From Pseudomonas sp. N3-W (lineage in GTDB: Bacteria; Pseudomonadota; Gammaproteobacteria; Pseudomonadales; Pseudomonadaceae): a stretch of 64,000 nt of DNA. Positions 18,004 to 26,530 of this stretch are shown piece after piece. The stretch lies in NCBI RefSeq assembly GCF_024970185.1, contig NZ_CP103965.1:1608001-1672000 (forward strand). Reading direction: 5' to 3'. Position numbers and translations under genes: made by a program. The notes beneath the pieces were generated by a model, which was given only the letters and a program-made list of their open reading frames with translations, was not told the origin of the DNA and made no database searches. Position 1 is the stretch's first letter, and the number at the start of each line of letters is the position of its first letter.

Positions 18004-19161
18004 TTAACGTATCCAGCGGATTCCGAGAGCGGCTATCGCGTAGGCCAGCACGACCAGCCAGAAACTGTGGGCCAGGCCAACCACCGCCATACCAATTGCG
18101 CCGATGACGACACCGAGCAAAGCACCGGCCTTGGCCGCACTGTTGCCCAGACTCAGGGCAAAACCCTGCCGGTCAAACGAGACGGTGTTGGCAATCAGGG
18201 CATAGGCGACGGGAAGCAGCGCGCCTTGCCAGACGCCCCAGATCAGCCGACTGGCGAGAAATCCCAACCATTCGCTGGCCAGTGCTGTCACGGCCAGAGT
18301 CACAGCACACAACCAGGCCACCACTTCGATGACGCGCAGGGTGCGCGCCGACGACCAGTGGTCAAACAATCGCCCCCACACGGGAGCAGACAAGGCCAGG
18401 GTCGCGGCGCTAGCTGCGTAAGTGGCGCCGATCACCCAGTTGGGCGCGTGCAAGATGTTGGCGACGTACAGGGCGTAAAACGGTTGCGGCATCGCCTTTG
18501 CGGCCTGAATCAGCACGATCCCCAGCACAATCCTGCTGAGCCAGCCTGTTGGCAGGGGAGTCGGTGCAACAGTCCTTTCGCTAGAGCCCCGAGTCTTGTC
18601 AGCCGGCAGGAAAAAGCTTGCCAGAGCACACACGAGACAAACTGTCGCCGCGCCGTAACAGAGGAGGACGAAGCCCGAGACGTCCATCAACCAGCCCCCC
18701 AGCACGGGACCGATCAACGAACCGACAGCCGTCGCTGATTGCAAGCGGGCCAGCGTGTGACCGCGCCGGGACCTGTCGCAACAGGCCAGCGCATAGGCCT
18801 GCGCGGCGGCCAGAAACCCGGCCAGAGCGCCTTGCATTACGCGTATGCCGACCAGCAGCCACGGGTCGACGATGATGGCCGCCAACCCTTGGCACAGCGC
18901 GAGTGCCAGCAACGCCCGAACAACCATCGGCTTGTGCCCGGTACGATCTCCCAGCCGGCCCCATGCCGGTGTCAGCAACATCGCCGCGAGCATTGGGCCG
19001 GCATAGACGAATGCCGACAACAACGGCGTGTAGCCGGCGCCCTCTGGCCCGAGAAGATGTTGTATCTGCAAGGGCCAGAACGGAGCGCTCATCTCCATGG
19101 CCCCCATGGAGGCAAACTGGATGACGATCAGCAGTCGCAGTGCGCGCCCGTCAGCCTGCAT
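18004..19161 (-). CDS. MFS transporter, probable siderophore exporter
   Basis: 385 residues with about 12 hydrophobic segments. The MFS signature in the loop between TM2 and TM3 is visible (PAWGRLGDRTGHKPMVV) and a related one appears in the second half (PVWGRLFDHW). The ATG at 19161 overlaps the NIS synthetase stop by 11 bp, so the two are translationally coupled. The position between synthetase and receptor makes export of the newly made siderophore the best guess; import of the iron complex is possible, as MFS proteins do both in NIS systems. Confidence 0.9.
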   Translation of the reverse strand: MQADGRALRLLIVIQFASMGAMEMSAPFWPLQIQHLLGPEGAGYTPLLSAFVYAGPMLAAMLLTPAWGRLGDRTGHKPMVVRALLALALCQGLAAIIVDPWLLVGIRVMQGALAGFLAAAQAYALACCDRSRRGHTLARLQSATAVGSLIGPVLGGWLMDVSGFVLLCYGAATVCLVCALASFFLPADKTRGSSERTVAPTPLPTGWLSRIVLGIVLIQAAKAMPQPFYALYVANILHAPNWVIGATYAASAATLALSAPVWGRLFDHWSSARTLRVIEVVAWLCAVTLAVTALASEWLGFLASRLIWGVWQGALLPVAYALIANTVSFDRQGFALSLGNSAAKAGALLGVVIGAIGMAVVGLAHSFWLVVLAYAIAALGIRWIR

Positions 19162-21073
19162 GTGTGGCTGACCGCAGTGGATTACTTAGACGTCCGACGA
19201 TGTCGGTATGGCTGTCGAGCAAGCGCATGCGCATGAACGATTTGGCCGGCCAGTCATGTTCCATCAGAGCCTGTCGTTCGGTCCTCCAGCGTTGCGGTTC
19301 GATGTGCTCGCGCAAGCTCTCAAAACATTGAGCAACGTGACTGGCCAGACGCTCCCAAAGGATGATTTGCGGCACATTCCAGTGTCGGGCGCAAAGCAAC
19401 GTCAGCTCACCCAAATGACACATGAATGTGGTGTGCAGCAGTTTGTCGCGAACGAATCCCGGATCGTCGTACAGGGTCATTTTCGGGTCGTGCAGCCGAA
19501 TATCCAGGCCCCTGGCATACAGCGTCTGGCGATGGATTCGAATATCGCCAAAGTCACGCAACAACAGCCGGTTCAATTGCCCGTCGGCACCCATCACCAT
19601 GAAGCTGTTCTGCTGGTGCGCTTCGAATGCCACGCCGTACATCAAGTAAATACCCAGCAGACCTGGCACGCAGATCGACAGATAGTCCTCGAAGAACGCC
19701 AGCATCGCCTCGCTGCCATCATCGCCCTTTGCCAACTGCACCCAGTCACGCAGTAACGGCTGTTCGAGCTCATTGACGGCAAACAGGCTACCGACCGGGA
19801 CCACCAGTTCGCCCTTGTGGATCAGGGTCAGCGGATTGTCGCGGTAAAGCACAGCGGCGTGTCGAGAGCGTTCGTCATCAAGCGGTTGCGGTGCGTAGTG
19901 AACGCCGATGCGCTCCGGGACAATATTCAACAGGCGCTGAATGTGCGGTTCCTGGTCGAGAATCTGCAAGACGAGTTGGCTGATACGCGGCCCCATCGTG
20001 GCCGAACGCGGCGACACCGTGCGTTGCACGCTGGTCAGCCGTAATGCCACCGGCAGTTTGACCATCGGTGCCACTCGACTGGCCTGCGGTACGACGGTGC
20101 GAAAGGACATGGTCGGGTGGCCAGTGAAAGCGACGATGTCAGTAATAATCAGCAGCTTTTCGGCGAGTTCCCTGGTGAACGACTGAGGCAGCTCTTCACG
20201 GGCCTGCCAAGGGTGGGTCGGGAGTGGAAGGTAGTCCGTCGGATCCAGTCCCCGGTGCTCAAGATGCTGGCGCAATTGTTTGGCGGCTTGTGGAAAGTGC
20301 TCTTGCCACCAGCCCTGGTAATCGAGGTTTTCGACCAACGTCTCGACCCGCGCAAACTGGCGGTGCAGGGCACATAGCACAATCGGAAAACTCGCTTCGA
20401 ACTCCGGAGATAATTCAATGACCTTGGCGGCGCTCAGGCCCAGTTTGGTCTTGTAGTTCGGGTGCCAGGGATGACCGAGAGTGCCCCACTGTTCGAGCAG
20501 CAATGTGGGGTTCTGGTGATCGGGACTCGCTCTGAGCCAGGAGAGCAGATTGTTACGGTGTTCCGTACCGATCTGTGTCCTCAGTCGTTCGGTCCAGCCG
20601 TTGTGAAACGCCAGGCACAAGGTGTCATTGCCAAAGCTGTCATCCAGCTCCTGGGCCAGGCGTTCAAGTACCTGCGGGGAGGCTTGAGGGATCAGCAGAG
20701 CGCTGAGATGCGCGAGCAATTCGCTCGGCAGTTGGATCTTGTGTGGCAACTTGCCGGGGGAGTGCAGGACGATGCTGCCGCGCAGGTCCCAGCTGTTCAT
20801 TCTTGCGCCTGACAAGTGATCGAAGCAAAGACGCTCGCCACGACCAGTCGGCAGCCAGCACCGGCCGTCGTCGGCGAATTGGCACAGGTCGGGGTTGATC
20901 AGGTTTTCGCGAAACAGGGCCTGGAGCAGCCGCTGGAAACAACGCTGGGCGGCGGGTTCGAATGCGTATCTCAAATGATCCAGGGTGATGCGATGTGACT
21001 GGAAAGCCTCGGTCCCGAGAGCTTCGCTCCAGTGCGAGAGCAACTGTTGCTGTGTTTGCGTATAGGCGCGCAT
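19151..21073 (-). CDS. NIS siderophore synthetase, IucA/IucC family
   Basis: 640-residue ATP-dependent synthetase that joins a carboxylate (usually citrate) to an amine or alcohol. Family landmarks are seen in order: GHPWHPNYKTKLG (about residue 195), PTHPWQ, the ATP-binding stretch ALRLTSVQRTVSP, the basic VHYAPQ segment, AHQQNSFMVM, and LLRDFGDIR. A ribosome site AAGGAG precedes the ATG. It is the first gene of the siderophore operon. No hydroxylase, acetylase, decarboxylase or second NIS synthetase lies nearby. The substrate amine must therefore be a primary metabolite or be made elsewhere. I see no convincing Fur box in the upstream 100 bp. Confidence 0.93.
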   Translation of the reverse strand: MRAYTQTQQQLLSHWSEALGTEAFQSHRITLDHLRYAFEPAAQRCFQRLLQALFRENLINPDLCQFADDGRCWLPTGRGERLCFDHLSGARMNSWDLRGSIVLHSPGKLPHKIQLPSELLAHLSALLIPQASPQVLERLAQELDDSFGNDTLCLAFHNGWTERLRTQIGTEHRNNLLSWLRASPDHQNPTLLLEQWGTLGHPWHPNYKTKLGLSAAKVIELSPEFEASFPIVLCALHRQFARVETLVENLDYQGWWQEHFPQAAKQLRQHLEHRGLDPTDYLPLPTHPWQAREELPQSFTRELAEKLLIITDIVAFTGHPTMSFRTVVPQASRVAPMVKLPVALRLTSVQRTVSPRSATMGPRISQLVLQILDQEPHIQRLLNIVPERIGVHYAPQPLDDERSRHAAVLYRDNPLTLIHKGELVVPVGSLFAVNELEQPLLRDWVQLAKGDDGSEAMLAFFEDYLSICVPGLLGIYLMYGVAFEAHQQNSFMVMGADGQLNRLLLRDFGDIRIHRQTLYARGLDIRLHDPKMTLYDDPGFVRDKLLHTTFMCHLGELTLLCARHWNVPQIILWERLASHVAQCFESLREHIEPQRWRTERQALMEHDWPAKSFMRMRLLDSHTDIVGRLSNPLRSATHAG

Positions 21074-21208
21074 CGAGTCCGACTCCTTGTGGACAGTCGT
21101 TTGGCTGAAAGCGCGCCAAGGGTAATATCCTGGAAGAAAACGGTAGTGAGGACGATTCCGTTTATCGTGTAGGGTGATTCCTGTTCAGCATTTTTCCTCT
21201 GGAGGAAT

Positions 21209-21272
21209 GTTGAAGATCAAAAGATCGCAGCCTTGGAATGCGTTCCCTGTAAATACCGTCTTGATCTTCAAC
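21209..21272. repeat. 12-bp perfect inverted repeat
   Basis: GTTGAAGATCAA at 21209-21220 and TTGATCTTCAAC at 21261-21272, with a 40-bp loop, between the NIS synthetase promoter side and the lysR 3' end. The right arm crosses the lysR stop codon. The left part also contains AAAGATCGCAGCCT, a fragment of the GATCGCAGCC repeat type seen complete at 57603. Possible terminator for lysR or recombination trace. Confidence 0.65.
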
Positions 21273-22182
21273 GATTCAAAACGACATACGCCTCACCCAC
21301 CTTGCGCCCATATCCCTCCAGCACCTGCTGACACAACGCCACAATCTCCTCGACCCACTCCACGCCCACCCGCCACGACACCACCACCTGAAGATTCGGC
21401 GGTCGCTGATCGATGCCCAGCAAGGTCAGTTCGCCTCGCGCCAGTTCCTCGGCGACCAGCACTGGTGGCAACGCGCCAATACCAAATCCGTCTCGCAGCA
21501 ACCGGGTTATCGCCGACACCGAGTTCACGCAGTTCAGTCGTGGCGTCAGCACGCCGTTGGCTTGCATCAGGCTCAGAATGTCCTGATGCGGATGGGAGTT
21601 TTTCGAGTACGTGATGATGCGCTCGCGCGCCAGGTCGGCGATGCCTGAGTACTCGCGGTTGTAGAGGGAGTTGCTGGCCACGATCCAGCCCATGGGGTGA
21701 CTCGCCAGTTCCAGGCTGCGCACGCTTTCCTGGCGCAACAGGTCGGTTTGCAGGATCAGGTCGAGGAAGCCTTTTTGCAGCTGATCGCAGAGGTTGAGCG
21801 AGGTATCGGCCACCAGCTCGATTTCCACCAGCGGATAGTGATCCGTCATCTGCGCTACCAACGGGCTGAGCCAGGTGTGGATCACGGTGTCCATCACGCC
21901 GATGCGGATCCGTCCGACCTTGCTCGAACGCGTCTCGATCGACTGTTTGAGTGCCTGCATGGTGTCCATCATCTGCTCGGCATATTCGAGCACTTTCAGG
22001 CCTTCGGGCGTCAGGCTCACACCGCGAGAATCACGCAAAAACAGCTTCACGCCCAACTCACCTTCGAGCACGGCGATGCGGCTGGAAATCGATGCCTGGG
22101 TGGTGAAGAGCTTGTCTGCCGTCAGGCGAAAACTCTTGAGTCGGGCGACCCAGACAAAGGTTTCGAGAAACTTCAAATTCAT
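21268..22182 (-). CDS. LysR-family transcriptional regulator
   Basis: 304 residues. The N-terminal winged helix is typical (FRLTADKLFTTQASISSRIAVLEGELGVKLFLRDSRGVSLTPEG), followed by a periplasmic-binding-protein-like effector domain. It is divergently placed from the MFS/pxpABC genes with a 160-bp shared upstream region, so it most likely controls them. Its effector may be 5-oxoproline or the compound carried by the MFS protein. The last 12 or so codons are duplicated beyond the siderophore locus at 15766-15816. Confidence 0.92.
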   Translation of the reverse strand: MNLKFLETFVWVARLKSFRLTADKLFTTQASISSRIAVLEGELGVKLFLRDSRGVSLTPEGLKVLEYAEQMMDTMQALKQSIETRSSKVGRIRIGVMDTVIHTWLSPLVAQMTDHYPLVEIELVADTSLNLCDQLQKGFLDLILQTDLLRQESVRSLELASHPMGWIVASNSLYNREYSGIADLARERIITYSKNSHPHQDILSLMQANGVLTPRLNCVNSVSAITRLLRDGFGIGALPPVLVAEELARGELTLLGIDQRPPNLQVVVSWRVGVEWVEEIVALCQQVLEGYGRKVGEAYVVLNR

Positions 22183-22342
22183 GGGATCAGCTCGTGGGAT
22201 AAAGTTTTCTTATGTCTGGAGCGGGGTTTTATTAGTTGGACGCAACAGGGCCGGGCGCCCAAGAATCGGCGCATCCGGTTCCCACGATAGGCGTCGTCGG
22301 GGCTTCGAACAATACCAATAAAAATCTGTACGGAGAGTTGCC

Positions 22343-23629
22343 ATGAGTGCGCCCGACACCCTCGACACCCCCACGGCTACGGCTCGTCCGGGACCGTTCG
22401 ACTGGTATCGCAATATCAATCAGCAGGAACGCCGCACCTTCTGGAGCTGCAAGATCGGCTATGGCCTGGACGGCATGGATACGCAGATGCTCAGCTTCGT
22501 GGTGCCGACCCTGATTGCCATGTGGGGCATTACCACTGGCGAAGCCGGGCTGATTCATACCAGTACGCTGATTGCCTCGGCCATCGGTGGTTGGGTGGCA
22601 GGGATTCTGTCCGATCGCATCGGCCGGGTACGCACCTTGCAATTGACGGTGCTGTGGTTCGCCTTCTTCACGTTCCTCTGCGGCTTTGCGCAAAACTATG
22701 AACAACTGCTGATCAGCCGCACCCTGATGGGCTTCGGTTTCGGTGGTGAATGGACGGCCGGCGCGGTGCTGATGGGCGAAGTGATTCGCGCCAAGGACCG
22801 TGGCAAAGCCGTGGGCATGGTGCAATCAGGCTGGGCGCTGGGTTGGGGGCTGACGGCGATTCTGTATGCGCTGCTGTTCTCGGTATTGCCGCCCGAAGAC
22901 GCCTGGCGCGCGCTGTTCATTCTCGGCATCGTGCCGGCGATTTTCGTGATCTTCGTCCGTCGCCTGGTCAAGGATCCTGAGATTTACCGCGAAGCCAAAG
23001 CCAGGCAGGCACCGAGCAATCCGGCGAAGTTTTACGAGATATTCGCTCCTGGCATGCTCTTCACCACCTTTCGCGCTTCGGTGCTGACCACCGGTGCACT
23101 GGGTGGCTACTACGCGATCACCTCGTGGTTGCCGACTTTTCTGAAAAACGAACGGGGCTTGAGCGTACTCGGCACGGGCGGTTATCTGGCGATGGTGATC
23201 GTCGGTTCCTACGTCGGTTACGTCATCAGCGCGTATTTGACTGACATCCTCGGTCGCAAGAAGAACTTCATTCTGTTCGCGGTCGGCTCGTTCACCATCG
23301 TCCTGCTGTACACGCAACTGCCCGTCAGTAACGGCGTGATGCTCTGGCTGGGTTTTCCGCTGGGCTTTTTCGCCTCGGGTATTTTCAGCGGCATGGGGGC
23401 GTTTCTGACCGAGCTGTTTCCGACGCGGATTCGCGGTTCGGGCCAGGGCTTTTGCTACAACATCGGGCGCGCGTTGGCGGCATTGTTTCCGCTGCTGATC
23501 GGCCTGCTGAGTCAGACCGTGCCATTGAGTGTCGGCATCGGGGCTTTCGCGGCGGTGTCCTACGGGGTGGTGATCCTGGCGGCCCTGAGCCTGCCGGAAA
23601 CCCGTGGCAAGCAACTCGAAGCCGAGTAA
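22343..23629 (+). CDS. MFS transporter, first gene of the pxp operon
   Basis: 428 residues, 12 TM segments, sugar/aromatic-acid porter type. Motif GILSDRIGRVRTL lies between TM2 and TM3, the motif LMGFGFGGEWTAG in TM4-TM5, and the second-half copy YLTDILGRKKNFI. Ribosome site GGAGAG precedes the ATG. It is 61 bp upstream of pxpA on the same strand and divergent from a LysR gene. By context it probably takes up 5-oxoproline (pyroglutamate) or a related organic acid for the downstream oxoprolinase; the exact substrate is inferred only. Confidence 0.9.
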   Translation: MSAPDTLDTPTATARPGPFDWYRNINQQERRTFWSCKIGYGLDGMDTQMLSFVVPTLIAMWGITTGEAGLIHTSTLIASAIGGWVAGILSDRIGRVRTLQLTVLWFAFFTFLCGFAQNYEQLLISRTLMGFGFGGEWTAGAVLMGEVIRAKDRGKAVGMVQSGWALGWGLTAILYALLFSVLPPEDAWRALFILGIVPAIFVIFVRRLVKDPEIYREAKARQAPSNPAKFYEIFAPGMLFTTFRASVLTTGALGGYYAITSWLPTFLKNERGLSVLGTGGYLAMVIVGSYVGYVISAYLTDILGRKKNFILFAVGSFTIVLLYTQLPVSNGVMLWLGFPLGFFASGIFSGMGAFLTELFPTRIRGSGQGFCYNIGRALAALFPLLIGLLSQTVPLSVGIGAFAAVSYGVVILAALSLPETRGKQLEAE

Positions 23630-23690
23630 CTGATAATCTGCGGGTAAATGCCTACAGGTATAAAAGAATAAAACTACAGGAGTGTTCACC

Positions 23691-24443
23691 GTGAGCCGCC
23701 TGCTATTGAACTGTGACATCGGCGAAAGCTTCGGCAGCTGGACCATGGGTCTGGACGCCGAGGTGATGCCCTTGATCGATTGCGCCAACATCGCCTGCGG
23801 TTTCCATGCCGGCGACCCGGGCATCATGCGCAAGACCGTCAGCCTGGCCCTGAGCCACGGCGTGCAAATCGGCGCGCATCCGGCCTATCAGGACCTGGTC
23901 GGTTTCGGCCGCCGTTCCATGGCCTACACCGCCCAGGAACTGCAAGACATCCTGCTTTACCAGATCGGCGCCCTCGACGGCATTTGTCGGGCTCAAGGCG
24001 GGCGCGTGAGTTACGTCAAACCCCACGGCGCGATGTACAACGACATGATGGCCAATCCGGCGCAGTTGCGTGCGGTGCTGCAGGCCGTGGCGGCCTACGA
24101 CCGAAGCTTGCCGCTGATGCTGATGGCCACCCGCGACAATAGCGCCGCCCAGCAATTGGGCGATGAGTACGGTGTGACTTTGTGGTTCGAGGCCTTCGCC
24201 GATCGCGCCTACGACAGCGTCGGAAAACTGGTCTCGCGACAACTGCCGGGCGCCGTGCATCACGATCCCGAGAAAATCATCGACCAGGCCCTGACCATTG
24301 CTCGCGGCGGCAACCTCACCGCCAGCGACGGCAGCGCTTTGCACCTGCAAGCCAACACCTTGTGCGTGCACGGCGACAACGCCGCTTCGGTGGCCGCCGT
24401 GCGGCGGATTCGCGAGGCGTTGCAACAGCAGAGTGCGTCATGA
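23691..24443 (+). CDS. pxpA: 5-oxoprolinase subunit A (LamB/YcsF family)
   Basis: 250 residues. Part of the ATP-dependent PxpABC enzyme that opens 5-oxo-L-proline to glutamate. Family hallmarks: [12 protein letters not shown] at the start, [39 protein letters not shown], and FEAFADRAY. The GTG at 23691 is chosen as start because AGGAG at 23678-23682 is 8 bp away; the earlier in-frame GTG at 23682 overlaps that site. The stop overlaps the pxpB start by 4 bp (ATGA). Confidence 0.95.
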   Translation: MSRLLLNCDIGESFGSWTMGLDAEVMPLIDCANIACGFHAGDPGIMRKTVSLALSHGVQIGAHPAYQDLVGFGRRSMAYTAQELQDILLYQIGALDGICRAQGGRVSYVKPHGAMYNDMMANPAQLRAVLQAVAAYDRSLPLMLMATRDNSAAQQLGDEYGVTLWFEAFADRAYDSVGKLVSRQLPGAVHHDPEKIIDQALTIARGGNLTASDGSALHLQANTLCVHGDNAASVAAVRRIREALQQQSAS

Positions 24444-25144
24444 AATTACGGGTCGAAGTGGTGGCGCTCGATTGCCTGATGGTGCGTCTGTTTGACGAGA
24501 TCAGCGAGACCAACATGCCTTGGATGCTGGCAGCCAGTGACAATCTGCACACTGCGTTCGCCGGGCATCTCATCGATCTGGTGCCGTCTTATACGACGCT
24601 GATGGTGCATTACGATTTGACCGCGTTGAGCCCGTCTCAGGCTCGGGAATTGATCGCGCAAGCGTTGATCGACCTGTCGCCCAACGCCCGCAGCAGCGGT
24701 CAACGGCATGTGCTGCCAGTCTGGTATGACCTGAGCGTCGGTCCCGAGTTGAGCCTGTTGTCGCAACGCAGCGGGTTGGCAATTGATGAGGTGATCCGTC
24801 GTCATGGCGGACGTGAGTATCAGGTGTTTGCTTTGGGCTTCGCGCCGGGTTTTGCCTTTATGGGACTGGTTGAGGAAGTGCTCGCTGCGCCACGCCTGAA
24901 CACCCCGCGCAAGAAAGTCGCCGCCGGCAGCGTCGGTATTGCCGAACGGCAAACGGCCGCCTACCCGGTGGTTTCTCCCGGAGGCTGGAACCTGATCGGC
25001 CGCACCCCGGCCAGACTGTTCGACCGCGAGCGCGACGGCTATAGCCTCATGCAACCGGGCGACACCGTACGCTTCGAAGCCGTCAGCCATGCCGAGTTCA
25101 TCAACCTGGGCGGCGACGACACGCCGCTGGAGGCTCTGGCATGA
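24440..25144 (+). CDS. pxpB: 5-oxoprolinase subunit B (KipI-like)
   Basis: 234 residues. Conserved segments include [69 protein letters not shown] and [10 protein letters not shown], diagnostic of the PxpB/KipI family. The start overlaps the pxpA stop and the stop overlaps the pxpC start, each as ATGA. PxpB and PxpC together form the carboxyltransferase-like half that phosphorylates and opens 5-oxoproline. Confidence 0.95.
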   Translation: MKLRVEVVALDCLMVRLFDEISETNMPWMLAASDNLHTAFAGHLIDLVPSYTTLMVHYDLTALSPSQARELIAQALIDLSPNARSSGQRHVLPVWYDLSVGPELSLLSQRSGLAIDEVIRRHGGREYQVFALGFAPGFAFMGLVEEVLAAPRLNTPRKKVAAGSVGIAERQTAAYPVVSPGGWNLIGRTPARLFDRERDGYSLMQPGDTVRFEAVSHAEFINLGGDDTPLEALA

Positions 25145-26067
25145 GCCGACTGTTGATTGAGGCGAGTACGCCGTTGTGCCTGTTGCAGGACGCTGGTCGT
25201 TTTGGCGTGCGGCATTTGGGCGTGACCCAGGGTGGCGCGCTGGATTGGCGCTCGATGTCATGGGCCAATTGGCTATTGGGTAACGGGCTGGATGCCCCGG
25301 TAATTGAAATCACCCTCGGTGGCTTCAGCGTGGTGGCCGAGGACGATTGTCTGCTGGCGCTGGCCGGCGCGGATCTCGGGGCGCAGGTTGACGGACAGGC
25401 GTTGCTGCCGTGGCGCAGTTTCAAGCTGCACAAAGGCCAGCGTTTGCAATTCACTCAGCCGCTACTGGGCGCCCGGGCTTATCTCGCTGCACCGGGCGGC
25501 TTTGATGCGCCGAAAGTGTTGGGCAGCCGGGCCACGGTGGTACGTGAGGAGCTGGGTGGTCTGGATGGCCTGGGCAGGGCGTTGGCCAAAGGTGCTGCAT
25601 TAGGTTACAGCACCGAGGCGCCGCTGCTGGTGCGTGAGTTGCCGGGAGAAAAGGTGCCGGATTTCAAGCTCGATGCTCCGCTGGACCTGGTGCTCGGTGC
25701 GCAGGTTGGCGAGTTCAGCGGGCAGAGCCTGTTTGATGTGTTCAACAGTGCCTGGACGCTGGACAGTCGGGGTGACCGGATGGGCATTCGGCTGTTGGGT
25801 ACGGCGTTGCAGTATCAGGGCAAACCGATGATTTCCGAGGGCATCCCGTTGGGCGCGGTGCAGGTGCCGCCGGACGGGCAGCCGATCGTGCTGCTCAATG
25901 ATCGGCAGACCATTGGCGGTTATCCGCGATTGGGGGCGTTGACGCCGTTGGCACTGGCGCGATTGGCGCAGTGTCTGCCGGGAGAGCGGGTGCGGTTGCG
26001 GCCGGTGGTGCAGGAGGTGGCGTACCGCGAGCACATCGAGTATTTGCGGCGTTTTGTGAACCACTAA
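25141..26067 (+). CDS. pxpC: 5-oxoprolinase subunit C (KipA-like)
   Basis: 308 residues. Family landmarks: LQDAGRFGVRHLGVTQGGALDWRSM, NWLLGNGLDAPVIEITLGGF, LAGADLG, GARAYLAAPGGFD, SRGDRMGIRL and NDRQTIGGYPRLG. Last gene of the MFS-pxpABC operon; a REP pair and an IS element follow directly. Completes the oxoprolinase. No truncation seen. Confidence 0.95.
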   Translation: MSRLLIEASTPLCLLQDAGRFGVRHLGVTQGGALDWRSMSWANWLLGNGLDAPVIEITLGGFSVVAEDDCLLALAGADLGAQVDGQALLPWRSFKLHKGQRLQFTQPLLGARAYLAAPGGFDAPKVLGSRATVVREELGGLDGLGRALAKGAALGYSTEAPLLVRELPGEKVPDFKLDAPLDLVLGAQVGEFSGQSLFDVFNSAWTLDSRGDRMGIRLLGTALQYQGKPMISEGIPLGAVQVPPDGQPIVLLNDRQTIGGYPRLGALTPLALARLAQCLPGERVRLRPVVQEVAYREHIEYLRRFVNH

Positions 26068-26073
26068 AAAAAG

Positions 26074-26156
26074 CATCGCGGGCAAGCCCGGCTCCCACAG
26101 GGTATGAGGTGGCTCACATACGTTGTGAACGACGCCAATCCCTGTGGGAGCCGGGC
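26074..26156. repeat. REP doublet, right arm interrupted by the IS element
   Basis: Left arm CATCGCGGGCAAGCCCGGCTCCCACAGG at 26074-26101. The right arm CCTGTGGGAGCCGGGC stops at 26156 where the IS begins, and its remainder TCGCCCGCGATG resumes at 27405-27416 after a GGC target duplication. Rejoined, the two halves form the exact partner of the left arm. Confidence 0.85.
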
Positions 26157-26227
26157 TGAACTGGCCTAATGATTTTGGACACTTCAATCGGGCGCTATGA
26201 TGGCGCCCAAATCTGAGGTGTTTGGAT

Positions 26228-26530
26228 ATGCGTAAATCTTATTCCAGTGAGTTCAAGCTCAAGGCTGCCAGCATGGTGCTGGACGAAGGCCAGTCAGTTC
26301 CAGAAGTCTGTGCCAGTCTGGATATTGGCCCTACTGCCTTGCGCCGTTGGGTCGATCAGGTTCGCAAAGAGCGCTTGGGCTCGACCCCGGTGGGGGCCAA
26401 GGCGATTACCGCCGATCAGCGAGAGATTCAGCAGCTCAAAGCGTTGCTCAGGCAAAAAGACCTGGACATTGAAATCCTAAAAAAGGCCAGTGCTCTCCTG
26501 CTTTTGGACTCCAAAGATCATTCTCGCTGA
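26228..26530 (+). CDS. IS3-family OrfA (transposase DNA-binding subunit)
   Basis: 100 residues from the ATG at 26228. A helix-turn-helix of the transposase_8 type occupies the first 50 residues (YSSEFKLKAASMVLDEGQSV, GPTALRRWVDQVRKE). A leucine-zipper-like helix follows (QQLKALLRQKDLDIEILKKAS). It binds the terminal repeats. Translation can shift frame at the AAAAAAG site near residue 85 to make OrfAB. Confidence 0.92.
   Translation: MRKSYSSEFKLKAASMVLDEGQSVPEVCASLDIGPTALRRWVDQVRKERLGSTPVGAKAITADQREIQQLKALLRQKDLDIEILKKASALLLLDSKDHSR

Noticed and set aside
21074..21180. Fur box before the siderophore operon
   Set aside because: Looked for on both strands; best partial match GATAAACGGAATCG shares too few positions with the consensus to report as a site.
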